Part shown: positions 43,637 through 52,660 of the stretch, in pieces | Layout: each line of letters begins with the position of its first letter | Numbering within the stretch: the first letter of the stretch is position 1 | Assembly (NCBI GenBank): GCA_963847945.1 | Contig: CAWKBX010000005.1 | Coordinates: 1 to 64,000, forward strand | Direction of reading: 5' to 3' | From: JANMJD01 sp963847945 | Lineage (GTDB): Bacteria > Actinomycetota > Acidimicrobiia > Acidimicrobiales > Ilumatobacteraceae | DNA length: 64,000 nucleotides | Program-made: the position numbers and the translations under genes | Notes under the pieces: generated by a model | Database searches by the model: none | Told to the model about the DNA's origin: nothing | What the model saw: the letters and a program-made list of their open reading frames with translations, nothing else

Positions 43637-46489
43637 TCATGCACGGAGACGGGACAGCCCCGACGTTTCGCCATGCCGGGCGCCCTGGATCGTCTCGGCG
43701 AGCCGGAGCATCGAGGAGGTGGTTCCGTCCTCATAGGCCCAGCTGTAGCCCTTGGTCGCTCGGAACGGTGGTCCGTTGATCAGGCTGAAGGCGCGTTCGT
43801 AGAGGCGATCGGCAAGGTCGGGGTCGGCGGCCTCGGCGCGTTTCACGAGGGCGACGAAGCGGTCCCAGTCGGTAACGACACGGTTCGAGAACCGGTAGGT
43901 GTGCTGGTTCTCGCGGCCGAGGGGGAACAGCATCTCGCCGTCGGAGCCGACGCCGAGCTTCCGGCGTAGCGAAGTCATGGTGTTGACGACGTTGCGTTCG
44001 GTGGTGCCGTCGGGCCAGATCATGCAGCTGATGGTGTCGGCGTTCTCACCGTTGCGGTGGAAGGCGAGGTAGATGGCCAGGTGCAACTCGGTAGGTGTCA
44101 ACGGTTCCTTGACCCCTACCGCCCGCACCTGTCCGAGGACCTTGAGCTCCACGTCCCATGCTGATTCGTCCTCGAGCGCCTCGTCGTCGACTGGGGTAGC
44201 GATGACTACTTCGGGCTCGTCAATGACGCTCGCCACTGGTGGTGGCGCACCCACGAGGCCGGGTTCTTCTGGCTGTGGGAGGTCGAACTCGTCCACATCG
44301 GGATCGGGGGATTCGATGACCTCGCTCTCGAGGGTGTCGGCGAACTCGACCGAGAGGCCGAGGGGTTCGAGGCTGAGGCCGAGCGGCAGGAGACGGGCGA
44401 ATGGGCGACCGAGGTCGAGCGACCAGTCGGTCGCCACTTCGCCGCCGACGGCGATGACGATCGCACCGAGTCCCCCGTTGGCGAGCGCAACGAGTTCGTC
44501 CACGTCGGCGACGGCAGATGTGGCGTCGACGATGACGATCACCGGCTGGTGGGCGTCGCTGGCTTTCGGTTGGCTGCGGAGCGCGGAGAGCGTTCCGAAG
44601 CGCTGTCTGGCGAGCAGTGCCGTGGCGGATTCGCGACGGTCTCTCAGCCAGCCGGCGGCCTCGTCGGCGCGGACGTGTCGGGCGGTGGTCGAGAAGCCCG
44701 CCGCGGCGATCGCATCACCGACGATGAGCACGGTCGGAGCGTCAGCGAAGATGCTGTTGGCGAGCTCGGTGGCGATCCCCCGGGCGGTGTCGGCGACGAG
44801 GTCCGGTTGTCCGGCGAGGGAGAACGCTCCGCACGATTCGAGGTTGATCAGCACGTCGCCGCTGGCGGTACGTCCGATGGTGACGAGACCGGGGTATGGA
44901 CTGGGACCATCCGCGCTCGACAGGATCGGCGCCGTTGTCGAGATCGTCCAGGACCAGCCGCCGTCGGGTGTCTGCCAGGGCGCGATCAGGTGTGGGTTGG
45001 GTGTTTCCCAGACGATCTCGATCTCGTCGGTGGCGACCCTGACCAGCCGGACCATCGCTGACGGTTCGCCGTGTCGGTGACGGATCTTCCGGTTGAGTTC
45101 CCTTAGCGCGATGGCGGCGAACTCGGCGGCGGACCGATTCGGTGTTTCATGGAGGGCGACAGCGGCTTGGACGCCTCTTCGTGTTCTCGGGAGTCGAGTC
45201 CGATCAGCGGGACGATTCCGGCGTCGCCGTGTGGCGAGCGCGCTGAGCGCCGCAGCGAGCGCTGCTCCCCCGCCCCAACCGGTCACCACGGCGATCGACG
45301 GAAGGTGCCGATCGTGGGCGTCGTCCGTATCGGTGCCGATGGTGACGGCGGGAGAGGATCCGGCGGGTGATGGTCCGGCCGGCGGCGACGTGTCCGGAGC
45401 GGGTGTTGGCTCGTCCCCGACGGGCTGGATCGGCAACCCAACGCTCTCGGCGGGTGCGTCAGGGACGAGCGCCGTGACGGTCGGCGGTTCGGCGGTGTCA
45501 GCCGGCGTGATGGTGGGCGTCGGCAGCGGAGCGGGAAAGGGAGTTGGTCCCACGGGGGGAATGGACGGCGTGGTCGGTCCGACGGTCGTTCCTGGGGCGG
45601 GGGGCAAGGTGATGGTCTGGCCGATGTGGATCAGGTTCGGGTCGTCAAGTCCGGGGTTGGCGTCGACGACGGCCCAGACGAGTTCGGCGGTGGCGTGGCC
45701 GTAATGACGATCGACCATCTCCCACAGGGTGTCGCCCCGCGCCACAGTGACGACTGACCACGTCGCCTCCGGGGACGCTCGGCCTGCCCCTGTTCCGACA
45801 GACTCGGAGATCTCGGCCGCAGGGAGTGTGATCGTCCAGCCGACGAGGATGAGGTTCGGATCGGTGATCTGCGGGTTGGCGTCCAGCACGCTCCGGAGCA
45901 ACACCGGATCGTGCCGGCCGTAGTGCCGTTCGATGATCCCCCACAGAGTCTCACCAGGGCGGACGACGTGCTCCGACGGCGGAGTGTCGGCAGTCGGCAG
46001 AGCGATCCCGCGGTCGATGGGCATACCGTTTCGTGGTGCCGAAGCCGGAGTCGACGGCTGCGAATCCACCGCGCCGAGATTCAGAACCAACTCGGTCGGC
46101 GATGGTGTGGCACCGGCGGGAACGGCGTGGGCGACCGTCGCGGTGATCGTGGCGACGGTGCCGAGTTCGACGATTCGGCGGCGAAGCGCGGGAACGGATA
46201 CGACGCTCGCGACCCGTGCGAGCAGTCGTTGGACCGGGGCGAGGCGGACTAGGCCGGCGAGCTCGCCGAGTAGGGCGAGCGCGGCGACGACCGCCACGTA
46301 TCCGGCGAGGATCAGGCCGAGCAGGCAGGCGATCTCGGCGAGGGCGTCGGTGGGATCGGTGCGGTCCAACCATCCGCCGAGGTCGCCCCATCCGATCGGG
46401 TGATCGATGGCGTGTCTCGCGTACCGGAACGCTACGACGGCGAGCAGCGAGCTGAGCAGGAAGGTGGCGGGTCGGGCAAGTCGTCTCAT
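43637..46489 (-). CDS. Membrane-spanning LysM protein with C-terminal winged-helix (BTAD-type) regulator domain
   Basis: 950 residues from ATG 46489 (ATGA overlap). Hydrophobic helices lie near 7-25, 45-75 and 125-150. Two LysM domains follow (about 173-222, HVVRPGETLWGIIERHYG, and 245-293, VARGDTLWEMVDRHYG), then a Pro/Thr linker. A further helix (VVTGWGGGAALAAALSAL) is followed by a very basic stretch. The cytoplasmic part ends in an OmpR-like/SARP winged helix (VKEPLTPTELHLAIYLAFHRNGENADTISCMIWPDG) and the start of a BTAD domain. The last 20 residues look out of frame, so the true C-terminus may be longer. It ends the Tad operon and probably controls it. Confidence 0.8.
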   Translation of the reverse strand: MRRLARPATFLLSSLLAVVAFRYARHAIDHPIGWGDLGGWLDRTDPTDALAEIACLLGLILAGYVAVVAALALLGELAGLVRLAPVQRLLARVASVVSVPALRRRIVELGTVATITATVAHAVPAGATPSPTELVLNLGAVDSQPSTPASAPRNGMPIDRGIALPTADTPPSEHVVRPGETLWGIIERHYGRHDPVLLRSVLDANPQITDPNLILVGWTITLPAAEISESVGTGAGRASPEATWSVVTVARGDTLWEMVDRHYGHATAELVWAVVDANPGLDDPNLIHIGQTITLPPAPGTTVGPTTPSIPPVGPTPFPAPLPTPTITPADTAEPPTVTALVPDAPAESVGLPIQPVGDEPTPAPDTSPPAGPSPAGSSPAVTIGTDTDDAHDRHLPSIAVVTGWGGGAALAAALSALATRRRRNRPADRTRLPRTRRGVQAAVALHETPNRSAAEFAAIALRELNRKIRHRHGEPSAMVRLVRVATDEIEIVWETPNPHLIAPWQTPDGGWSWTISTTAPILSSADGPSPYPGLVTIGRTASGDVLINLESCGAFSLAGQPDLVADTARGIATELANSIFADAPTVLIVGDAIAAAGFSTTARHVRADEAAGWLRDRRESATALLARQRFGTLSALRSQPKASDAHQPVIVIVDATSAVADVDELVALANGGLGAIVIAVGGEVATDWSLDLGRPFARLLPLGLSLEPLGLSVEFADTLESEVIESPDPDVDEFDLPQPEEPGLVGAPPPVASVIDEPEVVIATPVDDEALEDESAWDVELKVLGQVRAVGVKEPLTPTELHLAIYLAFHRNGENADTISCMIWPDGTTERNVVNTMTSLRRKLGVGSDGEMLFPLGRENQHTYRFSNRVVTDWDRFVALVKRAEAADPDLADRLYERAFSLINGPPFRATKGYSWAYEDGTTSSMLRLAETIQGARHGETSGLSRLRA

Positions 46490-47319
46490 CCGGTGAGTTC
46501 CCCTCGGTACTCGTCGACGGGGTAGGCGCTGGGGGCCGAGTCGATCGACACGGGCCCGAGGGGGAAGGCACCGAGGTCGGCGCCTCCCCAGGTGAGATTC
46601 CACGATCCGGCCCAGGTCGAGGTGAGGGTGACCGAGTAGTCGCCCATCGTCTCGGGGGTCCAGGTCGTCGAGGGAGCGGCTTCGCTCCCGCATGAGGTGC
46701 TGGTCGCAGCCGTCGGCTCCGGGCCGTCGAGCGTCCAGCCGACCTGTACGAGTCGGACCGAACCTGTTGCGGTCCACCCGCGCAAGTTGACTCCGACGGC
46801 GACGGTGCCCGGGTCGTCGCACCACAGCCACGAGTCGAGGCCGGTGAGCCCGCCGATGGCGGCGCCGGGGCTGAACGACGGGTCGAGGGCGAGCACGTCG
46901 GCGTTGGCCTCGGTGAACTCGCCGGGCGTCGGGGGCGGTGGTGGCGGGGATGGCGGCGGTTCGCCTGGGAAGGTGCAGATGCCCTCGAGGTAGAGGAGTT
47001 CGCCGGTGTCCTCGTTGATCAGGGCGATGACGTAGCCGGCGCCGATCTCGGTAACGCCGCCCCGATCACGAATACAACCTCTCCCTCTGGCGATCAGGTC
47101 TTCGATGTCGAACGGGATGCGCTTCCACACGAGTGGCAGATCGCGTGAGAGACGCCGGCTCAGCGGCGGAGCGGGTGAGGCGATGAGCCGGCACTTGAGT
47201 TCGTTGGTGTCGGGGTTGAGCTCGCAGGTCCGCTCATCGGCGTGCGCCACGGGAGCGGCGGCAACCAGCGAGGTGAGGGCGAGAACAGTTGCGATGGCGG
47301 CACGTTGGCTCCGTTTCAT
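46486..47319 (-). CDS. Secreted hypothetical protein of the Tad locus
   Basis: 277 residues, ATG 47319 overlapping the previous stop as ATGA. A signal peptide (RAAIATVLALTSLVAAAPVAHA) is followed by a short Cys-containing region, a proline run (about residues 125-135) and a C-terminal domain with TGLDSWLWCDDPGTVAVGVNLRGW and SVRLVQVGWTLDGPEP, ending in beta-rich text. No family was recognised. Placement suggests an exported pilus-associated or tip protein. Confidence 0.65.
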   Translation of the reverse strand: MKRSQRAAIATVLALTSLVAAAPVAHADERTCELNPDTNELKCRLIASPAPPLSRRLSRDLPLVWKRIPFDIEDLIARGRGCIRDRGGVTEIGAGYVIALINEDTGELLYLEGICTFPGEPPPSPPPPPPTPGEFTEANADVLALDPSFSPGAAIGGLTGLDSWLWCDDPGTVAVGVNLRGWTATGSVRLVQVGWTLDGPEPTAATSTSCGSEAAPSTTWTPETMGDYSVTLTSTWAGSWNLTWGGADLGAFPLGPVSIDSAPSAYPVDEYRGELTG

Positions 47320-48008
47320 CCGGCGACCTCGCGGAGGCGGTCCTGCGACACGAGTCGCCACGGGTCGTCGTCGGGGCCGATCCGGGCCAGGATGGCGCGG
47401 CTCTCGGTGTTCAGCCCTGCCTCGGTTTCGGGTTGGATCTTGGCGATCTCGGTGCCGGTCGCATCGACGATCACCCCTGCGAGGCTGGGGCGTTGAACGG
47501 TGACGATGAGCGTGACCAGCAGCGAAGTGTCCAGGGTGGCTCCGTCGTACTTCTCTATGGTCGCCGACAGCACGGTGAACGGGTCGGCCCCCTCGATCTT
47601 CCAGCCCTTCTCGGCCATGTCACCCAGCTGCACGTCGAGTTGCTCGAAGCACTGTGAGCTCGCCGCGCAGACCCCGCCGATGCCGGCGACGTCGGGATCG
47701 GTGTAGAGGGCCTGTCGGCGTGCTCCGAGGGTCTGCATGACCTCCAGCCAGTCGTCGGCGAGCGTTCCGGCCGGAACGGTGGTGGTCGGGGCCGCGATGG
47801 TGCTTGCCGTTGCCGGTGCCGTCGTCGGTGTCGGCGACGGTGTGGGTTGTGCTGTGGTCGGCGGGGTGGTGGCTGGTGCGGTGGTGGCCGGTTGGGTGGT
47901 GGTCGACGCCGTCGGCGAGGGTGTCGGCCGGGTGTTTTCGGATTGGTTGCACGCGGTGACGAGGAGCAGGGCGACGGCGACGCTCGCGGCGAGGGGGCGG
48001 GGTGTCAT
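47316..48008 (-). CDS. Lipoprotein of the Tad locus
   Basis: 230 residues, ATG 48008 overlapping the previous stop by 4 nt. A lipobox (LLLVTACNQ, Cys at about 20) and a long Thr/Pro/Ala-rich linker (about 25-75) come before a compact domain (LEVMQTLGARRQALYTDPDVAGIGGVC; later PFTVLSATIEKYDGATLDTSLLVTLIV). The linker is suited to crossing the wall. The function is not known. Confidence 0.65.
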   Translation of the reverse strand: MTPRPLAASVAVALLLVTACNQSENTRPTPSPTASTTTQPATTAPATTPPTTAQPTPSPTPTTAPATASTIAAPTTTVPAGTLADDWLEVMQTLGARRQALYTDPDVAGIGGVCAASSQCFEQLDVQLGDMAEKGWKIEGADPFTVLSATIEKYDGATLDTSLLVTLIVTVQRPSLAGVIVDATGTEIAKIQPETEAGLNTESRAILARIGPDDDPWRLVSQDRLREVAG

Positions 48009-48430
48009 GGCAGGGCCTGTCGTGGTCGTCCGACGGCGCGGACGTGGACGACGAGGGGGTCGCTCCCGGCGAACAGTCGGAGCAGCCCGACATCGACGCT
48101 CGATGTGAGTTCGACCACGACCTGGTCGGTGCCGGCCTCGACCGTGGCGCTGTCGAGGCCGTCGATGCCCTGGAGTTCGAGACTGTCGAGGGCGAGCGCC
48201 TCGGCACGGGCGGGATCGAGCCGGCGCTCCCCGCTCGAACGGAACAGTGTTTCGTCGAGGGCATTGGCGCCGGCTTGGGCGGCCTGGTCGGCGGCCGATG
48301 CGAGTTCGCGGCGGGCGGCGAAGCCGCTCCACAGGTCGAGCGAGATCGCGCCGACGAACAGCACGATGAGGACCATCCCGAGGGTCCACAGCGTGACGGT
48401 GCCGTCGTCTCCCCGATGCCGGCGGGTCAT
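48005..48430 (-). CDS. TadE/TadG-like minor pseudopilin
   Basis: 141 residues, overlapping both neighbours by 4 nt. An N-terminal RRHRGDDGTVTLWTLGMVLIVLFVGAISLDLW fits a prepilin-like hydrophobic start followed by the alanine-rich helix ASAADQAAQAGANALDET typical of TadE/TadG-like proteins. It has an exported C-terminal beta region. It would be a minor pilin of the Flp pilus. Confidence 0.75.
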   Translation of the reverse strand: MTRRHRGDDGTVTLWTLGMVLIVLFVGAISLDLWSGFAARRELASAADQAAQAGANALDETLFRSSGERRLDPARAEALALDSLELQGIDGLDSATVEAGTDQVVVELTSSVDVGLLRLFAGSDPLVVHVRAVGRPRQALP

Positions 48431-48864
48431 GGTCGGTCCCCGCCGATCGATCGGTAGTCGTCGATCCGTGCTGCGCTGTCGGCGGTCCAGTCGACGGCGG
48501 CGACGTCTCCGATGAAGGGCACGACGAGCGCCGGGATCTCGACGGTGACCGATGCCGTCACCGTGCAGCCGCGGCACCAGTCGCCCCGGAGGGTAAGCCG
48601 CATCGCTCCGGCGGGGAGCCCGTGGTTCGTGGTGGCCTGATCGACCGCCGCCTCGGCCCGCAGGGCGCCTTCCTCGGGGGTGGGGGCGTTCGCGTAGATG
48701 CTTGCGGCTTCCTTGGCTGCTGCGGTGGCGACCGTTTGGCGTTCGGGCCAGCTCGGCAGGGACATCACGAGCATGGCGATCGGGAGGAGCAGCAACCCGA
48801 CGGCGAGCGGGAGCTCTACGATCGTCGCCCCGCAGTCGTCGTGGTCTCGACGGGTCGCGATCAT
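48427..48864 (-). CDS. TadE-like pseudopilin
   Basis: 145 residues, ATG 48864. CGATIVELPLAVGLLLLPIAMLVMSL is a TadE-type N-terminus (Glu within the hydrophobic helix), followed by ATAAAKEAASIYANAP and a domain with a Cys pair (WCRGCTVTASVTVEIP). It is probably a minor pilin, and is coupled by 4-nt overlaps to its neighbours. Confidence 0.78.
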   Translation of the reverse strand: MIATRRDHDDCGATIVELPLAVGLLLLPIAMLVMSLPSWPERQTVATAAAKEAASIYANAPTPEEGALRAEAAVDQATTNHGLPAGAMRLTLRGDWCRGCTVTASVTVEIPALVVPFIGDVAAVDWTADSAARIDDYRSIGGDRP

Positions 48865-49259
48865 CGGTCCTCCTTGGCGGCGGAAGCGGTGATCGTGGCG
48901 TCGTAGTCGGTGAGCCCGCCGAGCCATCCGTCGAAGTGCACGTCCGCGGTGGCCACGACCCGGTCGCCGTCGTCGCGGCACGCCACCCTCACGCCATCGC
49001 CGAGGCTTCCGCCGAGCAGATCGGTGAGCACCGCCGCTGCGCGTTCCTGGCATGTGGCGATGCTCGTGTCGCTGCGTGATCCGGCGCGGACGCCTTCATC
49101 GAGGGCCGCTCGGACGGTGCCCTTGCCGTACTGGAACACGATGACCTGGATGATCGCAACCACCAGCACCAGCACGACGCCGACGGCGACGATGACGGAC
49201 ACCGTGGTCGACCCGCGGTCGTCGGGTCGTCGTCGCGATGGTGTCGCCGGTCGGGGCAT
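48861..49259 (-). CDS. TadE-like pseudopilin
   Basis: 132 residues, ATG 49259. DRGSTTVSVIVAVGVVLVLVVAIIQVIVFQYGKGTVRAALDEGVRAGS matches the TadE family: a single N-terminal helix and an Ala/Gly helix, followed by a domain with two Cys (ATCQERAAAVL, VACRDDGD). It has a 4-nt overlap with the next gene. Confidence 0.8.
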   Translation of the reverse strand: MPRPATPSRRRPDDRGSTTVSVIVAVGVVLVLVVAIIQVIVFQYGKGTVRAALDEGVRAGSRSDTSIATCQERAAAVLTDLLGGSLGDGVRVACRDDGDRVVATADVHFDGWLGGLTDYDATITASAAKEDR

Positions 49260-49269
49260 CGGGGTGGGG

Positions 49270-49478
49270 TCAGACGCCGAGTTGGGAGCGGACGTAGTCG
49301 ACGACGTCGAGTCCGAGCACCTGGAGGGCGCCGCCGATGGCGACGATGGCGACGACGGCCATCGCGCCCACGAGAGGAGCTCGACGGTCGTGCTCCCGGT
49401 CTCGTCGCCGGCGTCGATCCCCCGGGTGGCGAGCCGGAGTCGAAGCCAATTGGTCAGGGTGTCGGTTCGGGTTCTCAT
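49270..49478 (-). CDS. Flp-type major pilin (one-base frameshift)
   Basis: ATG 49478 behind GGAGG. The start RTRTDTLTNWLRLRLATRG-IDAGDETGSTTVELL carries the prepilin-like G-x-x-x-VE processing region. After a single-base shift near 49377 the frame continues VGAMAVVAIVAIGGALQVLGLDVVDYVRSQLGV and stops at 49270. A short pilin with one helix just before tadC fits the Flp/Tad major pilin. The indel is probably a sequence error, since the product is otherwise complete. Confidence 0.65.
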
Positions 49479-49518
49479 GAGGGTTCCTCCTGGTTTGGGG
49501 GTGGGTTGGGTGGGCGGA

Positions 49519-50442
49519 CTATCTGCCGAGGACGATGTGCGGGATCGCCGCGGCGACGAACAGGATGAGGATCGGGGCGATGAGCATGACGAGGGGCAGT
49601 GCCATGGCCGTCTCCCGTTTGGCCATCGTGCGCTGGAGCTCCTCGCGGCGGCTGCTGCGCAGGTCCTCGCCGAGGCTGAGCAGCGCGTCGGGGTCGCCGC
49701 CGGCGTTCCAAGTCGACGACAGCAGTCGGTAGAGCCGTCCGGCCGCCGGCTCGGCGGTGATCGTGGTGAGCTGCTCGAACACTTTCGCCGGCAGACTGCC
49801 GGTACGGATCTGGGTCGCGGCGTCGGCCAGCTCCCCGATGACGTCACCCGACGCCCGTCGGGTCAGCCGCTCGATCGCGCCCGACGGTGTGTCGCCGGTG
49901 CGCAGGTAGATGGCCAACAGCTGGCAGACGGTGTACAGTTCGGCGCGCATCCGCTCGCGGCGGCGACCGGTGCGCCGATCGAGCTCGGCTCGCGACCGGG
50001 TGCCACCCCAGAACGCTCCGACGCAGGCCAACAGGACTGTCGAGGTGAATCGCCCGGTCACGACGGCACCGACGAACCCGCCGGCGATCGTCGAACCGGC
50101 CGCTCGCCCGAGTTGGCGGACCCGGTACTGCTCGACGGTGATGGCCATGCCGGCTTGGCGGAGGCGGACCTCGGTGCTCTCCGTCGAGGACACGTCGACG
50201 AGCCGGGCGAGACCGTCTGCGAGCCGGGAAAGCATCGGTCCGAAGACGAGGGCGACACCGGAACGGTCGAGCCGCTCGACCGCGGCGCGTTCCGGGGCCA
50301 GGGTGCCGAGTTGGTGCCGTGCGTTGGCGATGTACGGGTCGACCCGAACGGCCAACGCCTTCGGGGCACGCACGACCGACCGGGTCAGCAGCCACGCGGA
50401 CGTCGCCGCCAGCACGGCGACGGCGAGGACGGGGCCGGTCAT
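49519..50442 (-). CDS. tadC: TadC-like pilus assembly membrane protein
   Basis: 307 residues, ATG 50442, ATGA overlap with tadB. It has the GspF/TadC layout: N-terminal helix, cytoplasmic helical region (STEVRLRQAGMAITVEQYRVRQLG), two helices, a second cytoplasmic domain (RRERMRAELYTVCQLLAIYLRTGDTPSGAIERLT) and a terminal helix (LPLVMLIAPILILFVAAAIPHIV). It forms the inner-membrane platform with TadB for the Flp pilus. Confidence 0.85.
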   Translation of the reverse strand: MTGPVLAVAVLAATSAWLLTRSVVRAPKALAVRVDPYIANARHQLGTLAPERAAVERLDRSGVALVFGPMLSRLADGLARLVDVSSTESTEVRLRQAGMAITVEQYRVRQLGRAAGSTIAGGFVGAVVTGRFTSTVLLACVGAFWGGTRSRAELDRRTGRRRERMRAELYTVCQLLAIYLRTGDTPSGAIERLTRRASGDVIGELADAATQIRTGSLPAKVFEQLTTITAEPAAGRLYRLLSSTWNAGGDPDALLSLGEDLRSSRREELQRTMAKRETAMALPLVMLIAPILILFVAAAIPHIVLGR

Positions 50443-51341
50443 CGGGCACCCTGCCCGCCTGCTGTGGATGGCATGCCCAGGACGCGTTGCTCCTCGGGGA
50501 TCCGTCCGAGGAGCGAGATGAGCTTCCAGCCGCCGACGGCCATCAGCACCCCGAGTGACACGACGATCCATCCGGCGGTCGTGCGGTAGAACGAGCGGTA
50601 GGCGTCGTTCGAGGTGACCAGGAACGCCAGCACGAGGAACGGCAAGACCGCGGCGACGACCGCTTGTGAGCGTGACTGGGTTTGGCCGGTGGTGATCTGC
50701 TCGATGACCTGCAGGTCACGCGACACGTTGTCGGCCAGGGAGCGCAGCACCGACACGATCACTTCGCGGCCGTGTTCGTGGGCGGCGATGAACGCTTCGA
50801 TCACCCGGTCCGACACCGGGTCGGCGAACTCTGCCCGGGCGATCTCCAGTGCGGCGCGCGGGTCGATGGCCAGCGAGTTCCGCTCGTACCGCTGCCAGGT
50901 CGCGCGCAACGGGATCGGCCCGACCGTCGCCAGGAGGCAGAGCGATCGATGCAGTGTCTGACCGACGGCGAGATGGGCCAGCACGTCACGGATCGCCTCG
51001 GGCCACGCGGCTCGGCGCTCGCCGAGCACTTTGGCGTGCCGGCGTTGGAAGTACACGCGCGGCAGCAAACCGACCCCGCATGCCGGTGGCACCGCCAGCG
51101 CGCCCGTGCCGGTGATGGCGTAGAGCACGAACCCGACGGTCGCCATCGCGCCGAGCACGGTGAGCCGGTAGCGATGCGCGCTGATTCCGGCGCCGATCAG
51201 GTCGAGCCGTTGCTGCAACGACGGCCGCCCGGACCGCGACGAGCGGGAAGGGCGGGGAGCGGGTGGGCTGCGCCAGTCGATCGCGGTCACGACCAGCAGG
51301 TAGGCAGCGATGGCGGCGAGCAGGCAGATGAGGAGTCTCAT
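50439..51341 (-). CDS. tadB: TadB-like pilus assembly membrane protein
   Basis: 300 residues, ATG 51341, coupled by a 4-nt overlap to cpaF. Helices are near 1-20, 65-95, 225-245 and 260-280, with a GspF-like cytoplasmic domain (WPEAIRDVLAHLAVGQTLHRSLCLLATVGPIPLRATWQRY). The order cpaF-tadB-tadC is the core of Tad loci. Confidence 0.87.
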   Translation of the reverse strand: MRLLICLLAAIAAYLLVVTAIDWRSPPAPRPSRSSRSGRPSLQQRLDLIGAGISAHRYRLTVLGAMATVGFVLYAITGTGALAVPPACGVGLLPRVYFQRRHAKVLGERRAAWPEAIRDVLAHLAVGQTLHRSLCLLATVGPIPLRATWQRYERNSLAIDPRAALEIARAEFADPVSDRVIEAFIAAHEHGREVIVSVLRSLADNVSRDLQVIEQITTGQTQSRSQAVVAAVLPFLVLAFLVTSNDAYRSFYRTTAGWIVVSLGVLMAVGGWKLISLLGRIPEEQRVLGMPSTAGGQGAR

Positions 51342-52660
51342 AGGAGCGACACCCCACCTTCGGCGAGCGACCGGATCGTGACCCCGGACGGGAGCCCACG
51401 GTTGAGTTCCTTCTCGAGCGTGGGTGGGAGGTGATGACCGACGAACTCGAGGGGGGCACCGATGTCCTCGCGGTGGAACACCGGTTGCAGCACGAACTCG
51501 TCGTGGGAGATCTGGGCGGGTACGACGGCGATCTCCATCACCTGACGGCGACGACGCCCGCCGTTCTCGACCATGTGCAACGGTTCGGCTTCGCAGTGCA
51601 CCACAAGGTGGAAGAGCCGCCCGAACGTGCGACGAACGGTGCCTTCGGGGACGTTCTCGCCGGCCATCAGCGCCGCCGTGACGAGGGATTCCATGCCGAG
51701 CTGGGCCGAGTTGGCGTGCAACGTCGTGAGCAACCCGCATCCGGCGTTGCCGGCCTTGAGCAGCTCGAACGCCTCCTCGCCGAGGGTCTCGCCGACGACG
51801 AGCAGTTGGGGGGCGAACTGCAGGGCGCGCAGGATCAACGATCGGATCGAGTGCCCGCCGGCCTCGGGTGACCAGCGCCCGCCGGGCAGGTGTGGGGCGT
51901 CGAGCTCGCGGATCTCCTGAACGATCCGCACGATCGTCGTCGACGGTGTCGCCCGCAGCATCGCCGCGGCGATCGTCGACTTGCCGCTGCCGGGCCCGCC
52001 GGTGATCAACACACCGGTCGTGGTGCGCTGGAAGGCGGCGAGGAAGTTCGCGGCGTTCGAGGTGAGCGAACCGAGCTCGACGAGATCGGCGAGGTCGGTG
52101 CGTTGCGGCCGGTAGATGCGGAACGTGCCGTCGAGACAGTCGGCCACCGGTGGGATCGACACCGACCCCCGCACCCGGTTGTTCCACACCTGGTGGACGA
52201 CGACCGGGTTCTCGAGATCGAACGAGACACCGGCATCGGCGAAGATCCGCTGGCAGACGGCGGTCATCTCCGCCTCGGTGGTCGGGACGTCGTCGATCCG
52301 CTGGCGGCCATCGGCGGTGAAGTAGCTGATCGTGTCGCCCTGGAACATCACCTCGTACGCCGGGATCGAACCGTCGAAGAACGGCTCGAACGGCCCGGCA
52401 CCGACGATCGATCGGACCAGCCGCTCGACAACCGCGTCGGGCGACGCCAGACGACGCGCGGCGCCGGTATCGGCGCGGCGTTGGTGCCGTTCCACATGGG
52501 CCCGGACCGCGGCAGTGACCGCATCACGGTTACGGCCGTCGACGTTGGACTGTGAGATCTCATCGAGCAGCGCCAACCGCAACTGCTCGTAAGTCGACAC
52601 CGCCAAGTCACCGGCGGATGCCGTTCCGTTGAGGTGCAACTCCTGGGCGAGTGACGACAT
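51338..52660 (-). CDS. cpaF: CpaF/TadA-type pilus assembly ATPase
   Basis: 440 residues from ATG 52660. Walker A is GGPGSGKST (221-229), preceded by the arginine-rich DGTFRIYRPQRTDLADLVELGSLT region. The Walker-B-like VVGETLGEEAFELLKAGNAG and the His box LLTTLHANSAQLGMESL are characteristic of secretion ATPases of the CpaF/TadA branch. It powers pilin assembly. A longer open frame upstream is a shadow of the next gene. Confidence 0.92.
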   Translation of the reverse strand: MSSLAQELHLNGTASAGDLAVSTYEQLRLALLDEISQSNVDGRNRDAVTAAVRAHVERHQRRADTGAARRLASPDAVVERLVRSIVGAGPFEPFFDGSIPAYEVMFQGDTISYFTADGRQRIDDVPTTEAEMTAVCQRIFADAGVSFDLENPVVVHQVWNNRVRGSVSIPPVADCLDGTFRIYRPQRTDLADLVELGSLTSNAANFLAAFQRTTTGVLITGGPGSGKSTIAAAMLRATPSTTIVRIVQEIRELDAPHLPGGRWSPEAGGHSIRSLILRALQFAPQLLVVGETLGEEAFELLKAGNAGCGLLTTLHANSAQLGMESLVTAALMAGENVPEGTVRRTFGRLFHLVVHCEAEPLHMVENGGRRRRQVMEIAVVPAQISHDEFVLQPVFHREDIGAPLEFVGHHLPPTLEKELNRGLPSGVTIRSLAEGGVSLL

